Shown here in pieces: positions 1 through 13,030 of a stretch of 64,000 nucleotides of DNA. Origin of the DNA: Macrobrachium rosenbergii (lineage: Eukaryota > Arthropoda > Malacostraca > Decapoda > Palaemonidae); assembly GCF_040412425.1 (NCBI RefSeq), contig NC_089755.1, forward strand, positions 56,542,798 to 56,606,797, read 5' to 3'. The translations under genes were made by a program, and so were the position numbers. How positions within the stretch are numbered: position 1 is the stretch's first letter; the number at the start of each line of letters is the position of its first letter. The notes beneath the pieces were generated by a model. The model saw only the letters and a program-made list of their open reading frames with translations. It had not been told where the DNA came from and searched no databases.

Positions 1-840
1 GCAAACGTATATAATCTATTTACTTTGTAATACATGTCTTTTTCGCAGCTTCGAGTCATCAGCCGAAGTTTGTGTCTGCCTGATAAACTAGCGGCTGACC
101 GGTTTATCAAAGTTTAAATCGGTTGGTTTAATTTAAAAACGAATTCTGCACCACACTCACGCAAGCATAAATGTGAATTGGGAACGCCCCATTAGCACTG
201 AAAATGCAAAACGTTTGAGTGTTCTGTTTGTGAAAAATTATAAGCACAACATGACCGAGCACAAAGGCAGAAACTACGATTGGAAATCAAGGAGGTACCT
301 ATTTTCTAAATCTAAATTCAATAATTCAATCTAAATTCAACTCTGATCAACGCCCAGTTTTTGAAGAAGGTCTGATTCCTCTACGTGTGCGTGTGTGTGT
401 TTTTCATTAGGTGGAGGTAAAAACGTACAATAATTAAAAGATTTACCAACTACATAACATTAACAGAAGCAACAGGAAACATGCAACAACAATAACACCG
501 CTGGCAGTGGCGGACTGAAGAGTAACACCCGATACAACAACCCATCTCGCATTTTTACAGAATCCGAGAAGGGGGAAATAAAATTTCGCATCCGCCTCCA
601 TAGAAGACGACTCGGAGCCTTTTTATAGCTCCGTAAAAATAAAAAAAGAAAAGTCTGACCATCGCGTTCCGCTGTAGTCCTCGGGAGCCGAACGGCCCAA
701 TCTAAAAGTGACCATGTGTTTAGTGATGAGGGAGAAGTGATGGTGAGAACGGAATAGGGCCAAGAGGAGATGGGAGAGAGAGGGTAGAGGCAGGGAAGTG
801 CGTGGCCCTGACACAAGTCTTCCTATATAAATACTCCCCC

Positions 841-917
<77 letters not shown>

Positions 918-1482
918 GCGAAACTGGCATCAACCTGGCCTGGTGAGCTACAAGTCCCCACAACAGAAATAGTGTCTCTTTTGCACTGTATGAACGTACA
1001 CAAAGAACGCATTTTTATCATCGTCGGTTTTCGAAAGTGTGACCTGACTTTTACCAATGCAAGCCAAGGGAGGTCATTCGTTCGTCCTTGAAGAGGTCAG
1101 AAGGAGATCGAAGATTATGACAAATACAGATGAATCAGTGACCACACAACTATACAAAGACACCCCAAAGAATGCTTTGAAGAGTCTTCCAAAGTTTTAC
1201 AACAATAGCAGAAAGATTGGTGCAGGGCATTTGTCCACACTACAACAAATACCTTAAACAGAAAAGAGAGACTCATTCCTAATTGCTATTATTCCTAATT
1301 CACTGAATGTCTCATGACTGCCCACAACAGCTGTTTGTCAGCCTTCTCGATTGGATTGAGTTTTATGGAAAGATGTGATAGGTTTTATGGAAAGATGTTA
1401 ATATTAAACACCTGACTTGAACGTGGCACGAGTTAACATTGTGAGCCTACAACAGGTAGGCACCCTATAATTAGGACCTTCG

Positions 1483-1576
<94 letters not shown>

Positions 1577-1674
1577 TATATCGGCATCAGCATTAATTGA
1601 AAGTGAAGATTCATAATTATCTTGTTAAATCAAATTCTTTGATGAAAAAACACACACACACACCAGGCCCAAGC

Positions 1675-1747
<73 letters not shown>

Positions 1748-2051
1748 AAAGCGTTATTGAAGTTCAACAATCTAGCAAAAGTTATCCTAAAGTGCTTCCC
1801 ATTATCAGAAGCACAGGTTCATCTAATATAGGCAGGCCAGGCCAGGCCAGGGCAGCCAGCCAAGCGGGGATTCGGGAATGTAAGTAAGCAAGTGTATGGG
1901 GGGGAAATTACATGTAAACAACGGATTAACAAGGAATTTCTTATTTTCACAGTTTGTGACCCGAGACACTTGTGTTTGCATGGAAGGGAATATCTATACC
2001 CTTTAGCATAGATGGCATATGATGTACCTACAACCAATACAAAAAGGTTAA

Positions 2052-2137
<86 letters not shown>

Positions 2138-2503
2138 ATATCTTTCGTTTTAAAGAGATGAAATCAAAACAAAAGAGTAAATCAATCCTTGCATAACATT
2201 ATTTCAGCTTCCATAACAAGAATTATAATCGAAATATCACAATTATGCAACCATTCGTAGCCCCTTCTACTCTGCCATAAACACTGAAGACTCCCCAATT
2301 GATACCACAAACTCCAAAAAACCCCTCCCCCCCCTGCCATCCCCACAAACCAATCACAACAGTACGGAACGATTCATTATACTGGGCACAAACAAACAAA
2401 CGAATGAACCTACCAGAGGCAAGTCGCATTTCTCCCCTGGGGGACGGCTTGCCAAAATATCCAAGTGCCGCAGAGTTGGTGTACGTTCTTGGCCCGGCCT
2501 TAT

Positions 2504-2585
<82 letters not shown>

Positions 2586-3574
2586 GGCTGGTACCTAGGC
2601 TGCTATTGGAGTACAACCACACATACATACAAGCTGCATAGAGTGAGATTCACTTACACAAACAGACAAAAACACACGCACATGCATCCTGGGCTCGTTA
2701 CGTAAAAAGCAACGGTGGCACATACTACATACATACATACATACAGGCTGCATAGAGTGACATTCACCTATACAGACGCAAACATGCACACACGGCTTGT
2801 TACGTAAAGGTTAGCGAGGCACATATGTTGTTTATTTACTTCTATACACACGGTTCCGTCCAATCCTCCCACTTGGCAATACACGCGAAGACAGAACAGT
2901 TACGCGTACAATCCTACACGATCCTATCCCTCGCCCCTTTCCCATCTGATCAATACCACATCAAGAACTAAGATCATACGCGGCGGATTGGAGCGGGTGT
3001 TGGACTTTCCTGTACGGGGAATCCATACGGCTCGATATTAAATATTTGCAAAAATACGGAGTTGGGAGGGGGACCTCGACTCCCCGGGCAAGAATTCCCC
3101 GTCCTCGTGTACCGAGCACGCGTTTCATCCATCGCTGAGAATTGGCCTGTTCTGCCTCTCTCGTAACTCTGTAGGATAAGGAATTCCGTCTAGAAGAATG
3201 CCGATACATTAAATACCTGATATATATGCTTTAATAGATCCATCGCAATCTCAGACCTGGTACACTTCATATTGACTTCACAAACATAAACATCTCTTCA
3301 TTCAACCTCTCACGAGCACCTTCCATCTATCAAGAACCATTTCTCTACCGTCAACAAAAACATACATAATGACCCACGAGCATGTAAGACAATGGTGAGT
3401 GAGACCTCTACCAACCAACCCCCTCTCTCCCTCCCTTTCTCCCCCCCCTCCCCCTCCCCCTCCCCAACAAAAAATGAAACTGGGTTACTGGAGTAGGAGG
3501 AAGTGGACCCGAAACTATTCCACTCGCCACTGTGGGACATCGGGACGAAATGTGTCCCCTTTGCACTGGACATC

Positions 3575-3609
<35 letters not shown>

Positions 3610-3956
3610 CTTGCCAACACCAAAAGCCATACCAATAGCCACAGGCCCAAAAAGCCTTCCTCTTGTTTCTGCACTACAAAACCTCACTATAAATAGGACA
3701 GGAGGCTCCTTGTGTTTCTGGGCCGAGGTGGGGTTAAGTCAAGTTGCATCTGAGTGATAACTGAGTAGATATTAAATCTTGATTTTCATACTGGTTTATT
3801 TCTTATGATACATTTGGGTGATGACTGAGTGATATTAATCTTTACTTTCACATTTGTTTACTTCTTGTAATATGACATTTAAGTTCTGTGTTGGTTCTTT
3901 GATTTGCTAGTCTTTGGGATTAGAGGCTTAAATCTCCTTATACACTTAAAATTTTC

Positions 3957-4062
3957 AATAATAATAATAATAATAATAATAATCCCAAAGTTATCATAAC
4001 AGCACGAGTGAGTCACTAAAACGATGAAGAAATCCACAATAGTGTAAATGTAAAGATGTATT

Positions 4063-4131
<69 letters not shown>

Positions 4132-4197
4132 AAATGTTTTGTATATATATATTTCTTATATGTTTACATTTACACCATGTGGATTTCTTCATCACCA

Positions 4198-4231
<34 letters not shown>

Positions 4232-4304
4232 CCCAAAGTTATCATAACAGCACGAGTCACTAAAACGATGAAGAAATCCACAATAGTGTAAATGTAAATG
4301 TATT

Positions 4305-4377
<73 letters not shown>

Positions 4378-4443
4378 AAATGTTTTGTATATATATATTT
4401 CTTATATGTTTACATTTACACCATGTGGATTTCTTCATCACCA

Positions 4444-4445
<2 letters not shown>
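3957..4445. repeat. Tandem duplication (period 248 bp) of a (TA)n unit with inverted arms
   Basis: Two copies start at 3984 and 4232. Each has gatgaagaaatccacaatag, a (TA)n core, then its inverse partner ccatgtggatttcttcatc. A (TAA)n tract follows each copy. The inverted arms flanking an expandable core are MITE-like. Confidence 0.8.
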
Positions 4446-4508
<63 letters not shown>

Positions 4509-4762
4509 ACAATTTAACTACACTTGCGTGAATCGTTTCATTCTTCTGTTGGTTCTCAATTACATTTAAATCATAATTACCACATTCTACCTTCGGAATA
4601 ATTACTGCAACTGCCACTCCCCCTTACCTGTCCACACCTGGCCTAGAAGGCAGCATCTCAGGACATTACATCCGTACTAGATAAATATACCTGATAGCTA
4701 GCAAGGAGGATGGGATTTTGAAATTAGCACAAACGTACAGTACCCTCCGTCAAACTGACCCC

Positions 4763-4846
<84 letters not shown>

Positions 4847-5553
4847 TGTTTACCTGCCAAAATCAGCGATTGGGGTCAAACGGTGTTCTAGTCTGGAATA
4901 TGAACACTTTGAAACAGAAAGTGCTATTCGATACTTAGGTACTTAGATGACGGTAGTAGTGCAAACATCATGCGCATTAATGTTCGATGGAGCCATAGAA
5001 GAAGAAGTGATTACTGTTATAATTTCTGAGAATTGGGAAAAAGCTCCTCTTATAGAGTGGCGAGAGAATCATTTATGATTATAGAGTTTTCTTTGACAAT
5101 ACAGAATTCTGAGGGAACAATAAAGGATTGTGTTACCCACCCCATTAAAAGAAAACCCCATATCGGAAACATTATTGTTGTGGGATCAATCTTACGGTAC
5201 GATATCAATCAACCGTTCGATCAATATCCAATGGATGACGTCACGCGGTACCCTCTACCACCCGTGAGCTTTATTGCATAATTTACAAGGTTACTGAACG
5301 AAAATCTAAAATCTATTTGAAAAACAAGCTTCTTGTAGGTTTTCCCTGATTAAATAGGGTTTTTTTTTTTTATTTTAACTGACGTTCAGAATAAATTTAG
5401 CCTGAACCTTAATTTTTGTCACCATTATTAATAATCAATGACTGTGCTCTCTCTCTCTCTCTCTCTCCCCCCTTGGCTCTCATCATCATATGATTCACTT
5501 TTAGGGCCTGAGCTGTTCGAAAATTAGGTGGAAACATTATTTTCGAAAATGGG

Positions 5554-5720
5554 TCTTTCCTGATTATCTCACCTACAAGAAAAAATAGGGAATTTCAATG
5601 TGGACAGAAGATACATATACGTAAATATACGAAATATTTTCCTGATTATCTCACCTACATGAAAAAATGGGGAATTTCCATGCGGACAGACGACACACAT
5701 ATATGTAAATATACTAAACA
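5554..5720. repeat. 83-bp direct duplication
   Basis: ttcctgattatctcacctac begins copies at 5556 and 5639, followed by similar sequence to the end of each copy. Confidence 0.8.
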
Positions 5721-6349
5721 TCTGTTCAATAAATGTTCAAGGGAAAGATGACATTATCGAATCGTCCCTGATTGGATAAATAATAACTGACATACGAGAA
5801 ACACGCACACCATTACTATCAAAGAAAATTTTGACCATCCCTGCTGACGACCTGTGAACGGAATATAACTGCAATATTCTAAAATAGGAAAATACATATA
5901 TAAAAAATAAGAATAATGACGTCTGCAGGTTTCCAGCAAACCAACCGTACTCGCTGGCGACACCGCGTGCAGACAACTGCTGCTTTGCGTGTTTTTCCAA
6001 TCCGACTGCTTTTGCTAATCGATCAATCATCTGTCGCGGTTACGCTATTATTAGACTTCCGCTGGCGATGCAGCGTGGAAGAGCAAGGGGGAGGTAATTT
6101 TAAAAGTAATTTTATGTCAGGGAGGCCGAACTCAATCAGCTGACGCGTGGGAGGTGGGCGAGTCACAGCAACGAGGCATTAATATTTATGCTATGCAGAA
6201 AAAAATGGCAAGAATTCCCATTGACTGAGGATTTATGGGGTGTAAATTTTCAGCCTCAATGCCCATGGAATAAAACGCTCGTACGTGAAATAGGTGGAGA
6301 GAGAGAGAGAGAGAGAGAGAGAAGGGGAATATGATTACCAAGCAAATCA

Positions 6350-6405
<56 letters not shown>

Positions 6406-6619
6406 AAAATATCAACAAAATATCATTCAAGTTGACGAAAGCGAAAAAAACACAAAAATTAACTGGGGAAAAAATTCAGTAAAATAAAGCTGATAGTGGA
6501 ACCAAATACAAATAAAAATAAAATATGATTCAAGCCGACAAAAAAAGGCTAGAAAAAATCAGTAAAAAAATTTGAAATTGAAACCAAAAGACACTTGAAA
6601 AAAAAAAAATGCCACTTAC

Positions 6620-6686
6620 TTCTGTAAATCTCGACACTTGACGACTTTGCCGAAGGTACCCTCTCCGAGTGTAGTAATGATCTTAT
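6620..6686 (-). CDS. Doa: Kinase exon with glycine-rich ATP loop (CLK/Doa)
   Basis: This is a 67-nt internal coding exon. It enters in phase 1 (first two bases AT complete a Tyr codon begun in the previous exon) and leaves in phase 2 (AA). Translation reads KIITTLGEGTFGKVVKCRDLQ. GEGTFGKV is the nucleotide-binding loop GxGxxGxV, and the TLGEGTFGKVV context is typical of CLK/LAMMER kinases. The acceptor is a pyrimidine-rich tract ending ctctttcag; the donor is a consensus gtaagt at 6614-6619. The next exon, with the ATP-anchoring lysine, was looked for in 1-6610 on this strand and not found, so it should lie outside the window. DYRK, HIPK and PRP4 loops fit less well. Confidence 0.88.
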
Positions 6687-7886
6687 CTGAAAGAGACCAA
6701 GGAATTGGAGGTCAGTCTAGGTCACTCGGGCATGGGGGTGCCCACCGCTTCTCGAGTAATAATAATAGTAATAGTAATAATAATATTAATAATAATAATC
6801 CCTTTGGTCAACAAACGAAAAAAAAGTGTGTGCTAAGATTTTGGAAAAAAAAAAAAATTGCGGTGGGCTGGGTCATAAAAAAAAATATTCATTTCTTTGA
6901 ATTTTTTGTTTTTTCTTTTTTTTTTTTTATTTTGAAACTGAGGAAATCTGAAAATAGTAAGACTCGAATGATGATGATAAAGAAAGCAAACAATTAAAAA
7001 AGAGTGATAATTGTAATATTTCCTTTCTTTTTCAAGATTATTCTCTATTTTCCACATCCCCCTTTTTTTCTTCTATATATATTTTTTCCAACCCCTTCCA
7101 TCTGGTCTCAAAAAAATCTTTTCTTTTCGGTGAAAAGTTAATATTGAGAACGAAGGTGTAAATATATATACCTATATATAGGAGTTATCTACAAGTAATA
7201 ATGATAATCATAATACCAACAACAATAATAATTATCATATTATTACTATAAAGGGACCTGTCTTGTCTGCACAATGTATAATATATATAATGAGAGTAAA
7301 TAAAAAAGCAGGTAAAATGAGTGGGTTTAAGGTTAAAAAAAAAAATGTATTTTTGACAAATGTCGAAATTTCTAAGACTGGAAAGTGAACCCTACTTCTC
7401 ATTTAAGGATAAATTTCTCAACTAAGATTATCTTTTGAATCTGGTGTTCTTAGCTAGGTGACCGTTGTAATAGTAATAGCAGTAGAAATAGTAGTTTTTT
7501 AAAAGAGTACAGAGAAGGGAGAAGAAGAAGAGGAGGAAGAGGAAGAGGAATGAATGGTGGTAGCAATGACAGTAGATCATAATCTTCAAAGAAACTCAAA
7601 ATATAAGAGAGGTTTATCTAATAGATTTGGGGGGGGGGGAGAATTTGAACCAAAAGAGGGGAAATGGTCAGAATGACGGTAAGAACTCAAAACAACTGAT
7701 AATAAGAAGAGGAGGGAGACGGGATAAGATAGAAGAAGCGAACTAACGGGAAGGAAGGAAGCAGGAGGAGGTGTTACTAGTAGGAGGAAACAGGAGGAGG
7801 AGGAAGGAAGGCAGGAAGGTAGAAGGAGTGAAATTAAAAAAAAAAAAAAAGGAAAAGTATAAATACAGGGAGTATTATTCACGAAC
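6687..7886 (-). other. Intron between the EDDE box exon and the glycine-loop exon
   Basis: AT-rich intron of 1200 nt with (AAT)n near 6756-6800, poly-A/T runs and purine-rich sequence at 7500-7850. No exon was seen. It begins with the unusual donor gttcgt. Confidence 0.7.
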
Positions 7887-7965
7887 ATCTATCTTGCAGG
7901 ACGTCTCCATTGCGGTAAATAAGATGTCCATCTTCATCATCTTCCACTGAAGTTGCCCGCGAACT
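7887..7965 (-). CDS. Doa: Shared pre-kinase exon with the LAMMER-kinase EDDE-GHLIY box
   Basis: This is a 79-nt exon, phase 0 in and phase 1 out. It encodes SSRATSVEDDEDGHLIYRNG followed by DVLQDR and the T of Tyr. Vertebrate CLKs have a near-identical stretch (SVEDD.EGHLIY..GD.LQ.RY) immediately before the kinase domain, so this is the strongest family signature in the window. The acceptor used here is gattgcag at 7966-7973. A second acceptor, acttcag, 19 nt inside would begin at VEDD in phase 1. The donor gttcgt (7881-7886) is far from consensus, yet homology across the join (RY then KII) fixes the border. Every upstream phase 0 exon can join here, which makes it the convergence point of the alternative isoforms. 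Confidence 0.88.
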
Positions 7966-9419
7966 CTGCAATCGCAAGCCATCCCGCCCAGGTCACACCC
8001 ATCATCATCATCATCATCATCAACATCATCATCATCATCATCATCAAAACATCACCACCACCAACACCATCAAATCAACATCATCATCATCATCATCATC
8101 AGCAGCAGCCGCAGCACCACCGTCAAATCGTCACCATCACCGTCCATCATCGTCACCGCCATCGTCAGTGTCGTCGTCACCACCATCGCCATCGACCAGC
8201 ATCGGCGGTGGCGGCATCGGGATGGTCATACGGCATCGATGCCGGCCGCCCGTGCGCCCACAACCACCCACCACCAAAGAACCAGATGTCACCGTCGCCG
8301 GCAGGAGGGTTTTGGGAGATGCGGGCGTAGCCCGACATATACCCACACGCCCACAGCGACCGACGACGACGACGTCGGGGGTATATTGGTGGTGATTTCG
8401 TGGGCGTCGACGGGGCACGGGGCATCGCCAGCGGGAACGGCAGCAGCAGGAGGCGTAGACGAAGGCGGTAGACGGGGGATGGCGAAGAAGAGGAAGGAGA
8501 AGCGGAGGCGGAGGCGTAGGCGTCGTGGGGGCGTGTGTTCACAGATGGGCGGGGGCGGGGCACCACCGCAGGGCAACAGGCCACCAACAAGACAGATAAA
8601 GAGGGGAAAGGCAAAAATGGTGGCCACGATCAAAGGGGAAAAGCCACGGTGGCCACAACACCATGGCAGGATATACATTGAGGGCATCAAAATTAGAATG
8701 CTCTGGACCACCGGCCTCAGTTTCTTATCAATGTCATTCAAGGGCAAAATATCAATCAATATCAATCAATCAACTCATGACATTTACGTAATTTATATAT
8801 ATAATTTGTATATATAAAATATGACAAGCAAATTCATCAAAAGCAATCACTGGCATTTTACTTTAGAAAGCTAAAATTTTAAGTCATGAAAATCTTACCA
8901 ATACTGTTACTGCAGAGAGACTTGGAAATAAATATTGACCAAAAGAAATACCTTAACATATATAAACATAAATGAAATATGCAGAGTCAAGGGGTAAAAA
9001 TATAATATCACACAATGTATCACACACGCGTACATTCATACTACTTTTTATCACACTTAAGCTTAACAAGCAAAATAAGAATAAAAGAAAAAAAACTAGC
9101 ACGCTACAACATTGCAAACAGACTTCCGACACCGTTTGGACTCGCCACAGGAAAAGAATAAAACTTTAACACTTAAAACTACCATGCGAGATATTTTCTT
9201 TCTTAGACAAATAAAGATAACATAATATATATAAAAATATAAAAGAGAAAGTTCGTACTTCCAACTGACAGACATACAGAACTATCGGATACTCAACAAC
9301 AACAAAATGTGACACTTCTACAGCGGTCTACAAGCAACGATATGGTGAAATATTGTTCCACAACACTTCTACGATTCTCAACCATGATGGTGAATTATGA
9401 CTGCATGCAGAGAGAGAGC

Positions 9420-9450
<31 letters not shown>

Positions 9451-9510
9451 CTCGTCCCCGACAGAGATGTAAAAATGTCGATAATGATTTCACAAGATGT
9501 GAATGCCACT

Positions 9511-9580
<70 letters not shown>

Positions 9581-9833
9581 AGTCATGATACAGATGTAGG
9601 TTTTAATTACCTAATTTTGCCAGCACGTGTTGTAGAGCTGGTGAGGGAGAGAGGTAGAGGGGGTGGTTAGTCAGGGCAGCTGTGATGTCATTTATGATAG
9701 TGGTATTATCAGCAGTGGTAGTAGTAATGGTAGTAATAGTAGCACCAGCAGCAGCAGTAGCAGCAGCAGTAGTTGTACCAGGGGGGAGGGGGGAGAGAGA
9801 GTACAGTAGTCAACCCCCTCCCCTCCTACCTAC
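7966..9833 (-). other. Intron upstream of the shared pre-kinase exon
   Basis: (ATC)n lies at 8000-8105. A CpG-rich patch at 8140-8620 has long frames on both strands, none convincing. (GA)n occurs at 9406-9445 and 9514-9578, and a CAG/TAG-type trinucleotide stretch at 9690-9780. Confidence 0.6.
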
Positions 9834-9845
9834 ATCACTACTCAC

Positions 9846-12296
9846 ACTACTATAACTGTAGTTCAGGGTAGAGGAGAACTGGGGTCTGATATGATGGGAT
9901 CGCTTTGTGCCCACCTCCTGGATTCCTAGTAGATCCAAAACGCCGGCTCCCCCTCCTCCTCCTCCTCCTCCCCCTCCTACTCCACCTCCTCCAACGGCTC
10001 CGCCCTTCTTGTAAGACGGCCCGGAAACCGTCGTGGTCGAGGACGAGGACACGCCGGAATTCGTGAGAGTGGAGGAGGACGTGTTGCCCTTCCCGCCGCT
10101 CTTGCTCGAGGACGACGCCGTCAGCCCCTCCACGACTTTGGATTTAAACTTGAGTAAGGCGTATGAGGCGTCCTGTTCGGCCTTAGACTTAGTATGACTG
10201 TTAGACAGAGCTGAAGAGGCGGAGGATGTGGTGGTCGAGGAGGTGGTTTTGGGTTTCACAGACACGGAAATAGACAGCGGCTGTTGCTGGTCCATGGGGG
10301 ACTTGGGCGTGAGAGCGGGGACGTACCCGATGTGTTTGTCTAGTTCGTTTTTGTAGGGGGGCAGGTGGGTCGTGTCGGGGTGGTTCATCATCAGCGCCGA
10401 GGAATGGGTCGGTTTGAATGTTGTGAATGTGTATTCGTGTTCGGGTTCTAAGTAGCTGGTCACTTTGATGGTGGGCGTCGTGGGGGCGGTGCGCGTTCCG
10501 ATGCCGTACATGTCGTTCGGGGTGCTCACGAGAGACGACCCCAAGTACCGGTCGCTGTGGCTCCCGAAGCCCTTCAGGGAATCGCTCGGAGAGTCCAATA
10601 AGTCTAAGTTGTGGGTTTTGATGAGGGCCAGGGAAGTGGGCTTCGCAGGCTTGCTGTAGGAGGAGGTCCTCGGGGGCTTCTCCCTGACGGCGGCTTTCTC
10701 GAACACTATCGGGGGGTCGTACAACACGAACTTCTCCGAGTCGGGGGTGCTGTTCTTCGAAATGTCCGAGCCCCTGGCAGATCCTCCGGTTTTGCCCAGG
10801 GACGACAGGACGTCGCTGGTGGAGGCGCTGCCGTACAGGAGTTTCCTGGGGGGTCCCTGGCTCCCTTCTTCCTCAGGGATATACGAACAGAACTCCGTCA
10901 CTTTGGCAGCCATTTCCTTGACCTGGTCGAAGCGCCGAGTCGAGTGGCTGCCCAGGTAACTGATGCCGCTGCCGCCGCTGTCATGATCGCCGGAGGCCCC
11001 GCCGGCGGGTTCCTTCACCCTCTTGAGGAATTTCCGATTGTGCGTGCTGCCAATGTTATGCAAGACGTTGAGAGGCAGCGAATACATGCTAATGAGCTGC
11101 GCCCTCTCCTTCCGACGGGCGGCGTCGTCGTTGACGCTATCGGGCGTCGCCGACGAGGTGGTGCTGCCCGTTTCGGTGTCGAGGGTGGATGTCGAGAGGC
11201 CGGAATACCTGTTCATGATGGAGGCCGTGGTCTCTCGCTCCTCGTTCGATTCGGGAACGGTGACGGGGCGGTTCGCCCTCTGCCTCGCACTGCCACTGAT
11301 GAGGGCGCCGTCACCGTGACGCCTTCGTAACTGCGGGCTAAGATTGCCCAGTCGACTGTAGCTGCTGCTGGAGCCTTCCAGGCATCTTTCCATGATATTA
11401 GGGGACAAGGAGCCATACTGCGACCAGTAATCCAGCTTCTTCGAGCTGACATTCTTCCTCAGGACACTAAGTTCATCTCCAGACTCGTCCTCCTCGTCGC
11501 AACCCGTAGCTGCGAGGTGGTTGTGCTTCAGGAAACGACTGGGCTTGTATCGCGAGCCGATCTTGTCGTAGTTGGTCGTCGAGGTCGCAGGCGAGGTGTA
11601 AGCCCCTCGGAGGCCGTAGCTATCAGTGCATCCCAGATCCGAGGAGGTCCTGTTGTAGGTAGGACGAGAGGAGCCGCCCCCATACCTCGACCGGACGGAA
11701 GGGACGTCGTAGTCGGACTTGAAAGTCGAAAAGGAGGAGAAGGAAGCGGAAGTGGTCAGGGGGTTCCTGAAGTTTCCAGACCCATACCCCGATCCGTACC
11801 CGGAGGAATATCCGTAACCGGAGGACGCGGAGGAGGATGAGGAAGAGCCCCCTGACCCGTAGGTCGAAGACGACGACAGGGTGGAGGAGGAAGCACCAGC
11901 GGGCTTGTACTGGGAGGCGGCGGGCTCGAACTTCGACGTCTTACATCTCGAATCACCCAAGGACTTGGAGTCGTAGGACGTACTCGAGGGCAGGTCGTCG
12001 TACTTGCTGTATTTCAGCAGCATGGGATACTGGTAGCTGGAAGCAGCAGCCCTAGAGGCGGCCGCAGACGAAGACGAGGAAGAATGCCCGGTGCCCAGAG
12101 AGGAGGCTAAGTTGTTCGAGGCGTCGTGGAGGGGCACTCGGTCATCCCCAGACTGCGAGACGGCTCGGACCCGCGAGGCGAATTTGTTGAAGAGGCTGGA
12201 GCACTTGTTGAGGATGTCGCCCCCGGAGTCTTGCAAGATGCTGGAATAGGAGGTAGTGGCACTCCTGCCGTACTGCCGACGAGTGCGCCCGCTCAT
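9846..12296 (-). CDS. Giant Ser-rich alternative first exon of the kinase gene (about 817 aa)
   Basis: This open frame runs from ATG at 12296 (MSGRTRRQYGRSATTSYSSI, A at -3) to a donor gtgagt at 9840-9845, phase 0. A second phase 0 donor, gtaggt, lies 12 nt further on (exon end 9834). Without splicing the frame stops at 9810. The product is low-complexity and Ser-rich. A Tyr/Gly/Ser repeat stretch (SSGYGYSSGYGSGYGSG) sits near residues 150-175. Several more ordered patches follow, with conserved-looking segments such as QLISMYSLPLNVLHNIGS and EMAAKVTEFCSYIPEEEG. A polyglycine run precedes GVLDLLGIQEVG near the end. I recognise no catalytic domain. Phase and position fit splicing to 7965, giving an N-terminally extended kinase. 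The frame stays open upstream of 12296 but has no ATG there. It could also be an independent protein-coding gene ending at 9810. Confidence 0.75.
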
Positions 12297-13030
12297 TCTG
12301 GCGACGGCCACGACCCACGCCCCTCCTCCTCCTCCTCCCCGCCCAATACCCACCTCCTCCGCCACCACCACCACCACCTCCTCCTCCTCCTCCCCCTCCT
12401 CCTCCTCCAGCGTCTCCGCCGCCACCCCACAAAACCCTACACTCGCATACCAGAGTTTGTTTCGACTTATACAACCATTTACAGGGACATTTTTGACACA
12501 CGGGTGGCACCTCTCCAACTGTGGCCTTTGTCTGTCAAGGCCCCGATCGCTCTATCATTTGTTTTCGGTTAATAAGGGCCAGAGAGACGCGGCCGCCGTC
12601 CCTCTAGGTCGCCATTCGCTGCACTGAGACTGCGCACAACACCACCACCACCACCACCGCCGCCACCACCACAGGTGTCCTGGCAGGACGAGAGGCCTCA
12701 GGAATGGGGCGAGGAACCACGTCCAGCCTTCACGGGTCAGCAGCAGCAGAAGAGGAGTGGTCGTAGTCGTGTTCTCGAATCGCTGCAGTAGGGGGAGAGC
12801 TCTACAGACGAAGGCACCGACGGGGGAGTTACAACACGCCTGAATACGCAAGAGTCCTCCCTTTCCCTAAGGGCACCTGGCGAGAGCCAAGGGCAGCAGA
12901 TATCGTCGTCGAGAGCAGCAGCAGGTAAGCGAGTGAACAGATTGTAACTGAGGCACCACGCGCCCTAACGGCAGCTACAACACAACCCACACCAAGCCCC
13001 CAGGAGATATAAATACCCCAGCGGGCACCA
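12297..13030 (-). promoter_or_regulatory. Probable promoter and 5' UTR of the giant Ser-rich isoform
   Basis: The region upstream of ATG 12296 is GC-rich, with CAC/CAG trinucleotide runs and (CCT)n near 12330-12410. A TATA-like box (TATTTATA on the minus strand, 13008-13015) would place a start site near 12980 and give a 5' UTR of about 690 nt. Short hydrophobic frames inside it lack ATG starts. The plus strand carries a donor-like caggtaagc at 12928-12936, so a divergent transcript is possible. Direction and start site are inferred. Confidence 0.35.

Larger units (their letters stand above)
1..6619. other. Intron-like flank, microsatellite-rich, no gene seen
   Basis: No exon was recognised on either strand. 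(CT)n lies at 840-914, 2513-2583 and 3584-3608; (GA)n at 1489-1571, 1676-1745, 2056-2136, 4768-4844, 6298-6322 and 6355-6403; (TA)n at 4063-4130 and 4310-4374; (ATA)n at 3957-3982, 4200-4230 and 4446-4502. A GC-richer patch at 5915-6140 has no coding signal. Frames encoding RERERE or LSLSLS are products of the dinucleotide runs. Confidence 0.8.

Noticed and set aside
6620..6686. Alternative assignment of the glycine-loop exon to DYRK, HIPK or AMPK-like kinases
   Set aside because: The upstream exon has the CLK-specific EDDE-GHLIY box with exact phase continuity.
8140..8770. Overlapping frames of 75-192 codons on both strands in a GC-rich patch
   Set aside because: Composition-driven (CGN, CCN, CAY runs), no recognisable domain, and no splice sites consistent with the kinase exons.
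10465..12627. Plus-strand frames opposite the giant Ser-rich exon
   Set aside because: They are shadows of the minus-strand coding frame; Ser/Gly codon bias opens the complement.
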